NCBI GenBank assembly: GCA_958405355.1
Contig: CATYEA010000078.1
Location: 1-8,224, forward strand
Source: an uncultured Lachnospiraceae bacterium
GTDB taxonomy: Bacteria; Bacillota; Clostridia; Lachnospirales; Lachnospiraceae
Length of the DNA stretch: 8,224 bases
Direction: 5' to 3'
Part shown: in pieces, positions 6,823-8,224 of the stretch
Layout: every line of letters starts with the position of its first letter
Numbering within the stretch: position 1 is the stretch's first letter
Made by a program: the position numbers and the translations under genes
Notes under the pieces: generated by a model
Seen by the model: the letters and a program-made list of their open reading frames with translations, nothing else
Databases searched by the model: none
What the model was told of the DNA's origin: nothing

Positions 6823-7659
6823 ATGGCACAGGGTGATAATTTTAAACGGGAAAACCTTCCGACCATGCAGCAGCTTCAATACTTAATGGAATTGGAAAAA
6901 CTGGGAAACCGACGGGGGAATGTAGCCATGATTGCGGATATTTGCGGGGTACATCATGGTTCTGTCAGCAGATATTTGAAAATCTGTTATGAAAATGGCC
7001 TGCTGACAAAGGATTATACGTTTACACCAAACGGGAAATTGTGGCTTGACGGTTATAAAAAGCTTATTAGAGATTTGGAAGTGTATCTCCACAATATTGG
7101 TATGGCTGAAAGTGAGATTCCGGGTCATGTCAAACGGATGATTGAAAATCTCGAATATCATGTGCTGGTAAATATGATTCGCAGTGACAGGGAAATGCGC
7201 AGAGAACATTCGGCGGATAAAAAAGAAAATACATCTAAAAATTTTTTAAGTGAAGTTCTGGAATACGGCACTTATCCGGTGGAATTTATGCTGTTCCGGG
7301 TGGGACATCCGGAAGGGACGCAGGTATCCATGGCCAACCGGGGCTTTGAACGGCCTGCGGTTCTTAAACATAATAAACGGGGAAGCTGGCTTCATCTGTC
7401 CATTCGTGAGATGAGCGCTCAGTCCCGGATGAATGGTGAGGCGATGACGGGGCATCTTGATTCTTTAAAATTTGAACAGGACGGCATGCTTCATCAGGCT
7501 GAAATTAAAGGCGGCCAATTGAGGATACCGCTGGATGCCTGCCGTTTTCGGAAACGGCAGGGCGGAGAGATGAGCGGCAGCATTCCGGTTACCGTAAGCT
7601 GCAGCGTGGGCCGCGCCCATATGCCGGAAAGCACGGCGGTGCTGATGTTCTGGCTGTGA
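6823..7659 (+). CDS. Second DtxR-like winged-helix regulator, paralogue with degenerate metal site
   Basis: From ATG 6823 the protein has 278 residues, the same length as its neighbour, and also begins MAQ. A winged helix-turn-helix spans about 15-78 (VAMIADICGVHHGSVSRYLK, wing ending TFTPNGKLW). A helical region with LEVYLHNIGMAESEIP and MIENLEYHVLVNMI (106-119) corresponds to the neighbour's dimerisation segment. The metal ligands are mostly gone: the Asp/Glu pair of the first helix is absent, the His96 equivalent is not His, and the C..EH motif is replaced by E..EYH (108-113). The C-terminal half (about 141-278) matches the neighbour's in spacing and in short shared blocks: G.Y...F/M..R, QAE, IP.D, and final PES...W. 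Function is inferred only: a metal-independent partner, a co-repressor or a regulator of another ligand. The ORF could be read from ATG 6793 (10 more residues), but the binding site favours 6823. No terminator follows before the nuclease remnant. Confidence 0.75.
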   Translation: MAQGDNFKRENLPTMQQLQYLMELEKLGNRRGNVAMIADICGVHHGSVSRYLKICYENGLLTKDYTFTPNGKLWLDGYKKLIRDLEVYLHNIGMAESEIPGHVKRMIENLEYHVLVNMIRSDREMRREHSADKKENTSKNFLSEVLEYGTYPVEFMLFRVGHPEGTQVSMANRGFERPAVLKHNKRGSWLHLSIREMSAQSRMNGEAMTGHLDSLKFEQDGMLHQAEIKGGQLRIPLDACRFRKRQGGEMSGSIPVTVSCSVGRAHMPESTAVLMFWL

Positions 7660-7693
7660 AATATTTTGTCGGAAAAAAGAGAGAACTGCAGAT

Positions 7694-7957
7694 TATGATG
7701 GGGAAATTCAGAATTCACGTGTACGGAAGCTTGCGGACCAGATTGAAATGCTGAAAAGCAATCAGGAAGTGGGTGTAAAGTATATGCGGTTGTGGGAAGA
7801 ACTGGATGATGCACGGATTGAGGGACGGGAGGAAGAAAGACTTTCTTCCATCAGAAATCTGATGGATAGTACAGGGTGGACAGCCGAGCGGGCTATGGAA
7901 GCTCTTAAGATATCTGAAACCGAACGGCAGAAATATGTGAATATGTTGAGCAAATAG
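7694..7957 (+). pseudogene. C-terminal remnant of an Rpn-type PD-(D/E)XK nuclease/putative transposase
   Basis: The reading frame is open from just after a stop at 7643-7645, but its first ATG is at 7748, with no ribosome binding site. From about 7694 the translation resembles the tail of Rpn/PD-(D/E)XK family transposases: SRVRKLADQIEMLKSNQEVG, then VKYMRLWEELDDARIEGREE, a charged helical segment, and a final AMEALKISETERQKYVNMLS. The nuclease core (the N-terminal ~200 residues in full-length family members) is absent, so the gene is 5'-truncated. It sits directly behind the second regulator gene, suggesting that an insertion or deletion removed the start. The upstream limit of homology is approximate. 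A short expressed protein of 69 residues from 7748 is possible but unlikely. Confidence 0.7.
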
Positions 7958-7961
7958 AAAC

Positions 7962-7993
7962 AAAGACCTCGGGTTTTGCCCGGAGGTCTTTTT
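7962..7993 (+). terminator. Rho-independent terminator after the nuclease remnant
   Basis: AAAGACCTC (7962-7970) pairs with GAGGTCTTT (7983-7991). After a bulged G7982, GGG (7971-7973) pairs with CCC (7979-7981) around a TTTTG loop. A T run covers 7989-7993. It starts 4 nt after the stop codon at 7955-7957 and may also end the regulator operon. Confidence 0.85.
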
Positions 7994-8034
7994 CTGTCTG
8001 ATGGGGACCGACTGGACGGATTGGGACAGAAAAA
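7989..8034 (+). repeat. Inverted repeat linking the terminator T run to a downstream A run
   Basis: TTTTTCTGTC (7989-7998) is the exact reverse complement of GACAGAAAAA (8025-8034), separated by 26 nt. The left arm overlaps the terminator's T run and the last bases of its stem, so folding would compete with the terminator only marginally. It could be chance in an AT-rich stretch or the edge of an old insertion. Confidence 0.4.
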
Positions 8035-8054
8035 ATTAAAAAGTTTTGTTATCT

Positions 8055-8109
8055 TGGTTTATCAAAAAACCAGTGTCATTCAGTTACATATGGGGCCTTT
8101 AGACTGAAT
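8055..8109 (+). other. Non-coding stretch with two weak inverted repeats
   Basis: TGGTTT (8055-8060) faces AAACCA (8067-8072) across 6 nt, and ATTCAGT (8078-8084) faces ACTGAAT (8103-8109) across 18 nt. Neither is followed by a T run. I see no gene, tRNA or recognised riboswitch in the surrounding 7994-8172 interval. Confidence 0.3.
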
Positions 8110-8126
8110 TTGTATCGTATTATCCA

Positions 8127-8154
8127 TTGTTTTTGTGGAGGCAGCCGTTATAAT
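8127..8154 (+). promoter_or_regulatory. Possible promoter of the last, truncated gene
   Basis: TTGTTT (8127-8132), 16 nt, then a perfect TATAAT (8149-8154). The predicted start near 8161 would fall in the ribosome binding site at 8159-8164, leaving an unusually short leader. Either this is a near-leaderless promoter or the real one lies further upstream. Confidence 0.3.
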
Positions 8155-8172
8155 GTAAAGGAGGAAAGGGCA

Positions 8173-8224
8173 GTGATACGGATTGAGAATGTATTCTGCT
8201 CTGCGGAGAGAGCGGCTGCGGAAA
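8173..8224 (+). CDS. Start of an unidentified gene, cut by the window end
   Basis: GTG 8173 is preceded at 8 nt spacing by a perfect AGGAGG (8159-8164), and the frame stays open to the window edge. The 17 visible codons read MIRIENVFCSAERAAAE. This is too little to assign a family, and no signal peptide is evident. The start is GTG rather than ATG, and no ATG lies nearby in frame. The strong ribosome binding site is the main support. Confidence 0.55.
   Translation, partial: MIRIENVFCSAERAAAE

Noticed and set aside
8055..8072. Terminator on either strand
   Set aside because: The TGGTTT/AAACCA stem is only 6 bp and has no directly adjacent T run on either strand.
7994..8172. Riboswitch or small RNA gene
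   Set aside because: Inverted repeats are short and unlike any conserved riboswitch core I can recognise.

Overview
The window looks like chromosomal DNA of a Clostridia member, most likely Lachnospiraceae. The reasons are strong AGGAGG-type ribosome binding sites, moderate GC, compact co-directional genes, stem-loop/T-tract terminators, and a C-terminal remnant of an Rpn-type PD-(D/E)XK nuclease/transposase of a kind common in that family. The taxon is inferred from style and protein flavour, not from a marker gene. All supported genes lie on the + strand.

Layout: (1) 20-1804, an Uup-like ABC-F ATPase closed by a hairpin terminator at 1822-1854. (2) 1963-5767, a three-gene operon with two ATGA stop/start overlaps: a YgbA-family small Cys-rich protein ('nitrous oxide-stimulated promoter' family), a CydD-like ABC exporter half and a CydC-like half. 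It ends at a strong terminator (5771-5813). (3) 5768-5972, an intergenic region with a perfect 10-bp-arm palindrome (5811-5832), a sigma-A-like promoter, and a 24-bp palindromic operator directly over the expected transcription start. (4) 5973-7659, two adjacent regulator genes. Both encode DtxR/MntR-like winged-helix and dimerisation regions followed by the same unrecognised ~135-residue C-terminal domain. The first keeps a near-complete set of DtxR/MntR metal ligands and the second has lost most of them. (5) 7694-7957, the 5'-truncated Rpn-type nuclease remnant, with a terminator at 7962-7993. (6) 7994-8172, non-coding DNA with weak inverted repeats, then the first 17 codons of a gene cut by the window end (8173-8224).

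How it may work together (inference): an operator-like sequence (GTTAG, 6-nt spacer, CTA) sits over the presumed start of the ygbA-exporter operon and matches the better palindrome over the regulator operon, with identical spacer length. The simplest model is that one or both DtxR-like proteins repress their own operon and the YgbA/CydDC-like operon in response to a metal, probably Fe(II) or Mn(II), or to its loss under nitrosative or oxidative stress. No cytochrome bd genes are visible, so the CydDC-like exporter may have another role here, such as thiol, haem or metallophore export. The most interesting part of the window is this possible two-protein regulator plus exporter module.
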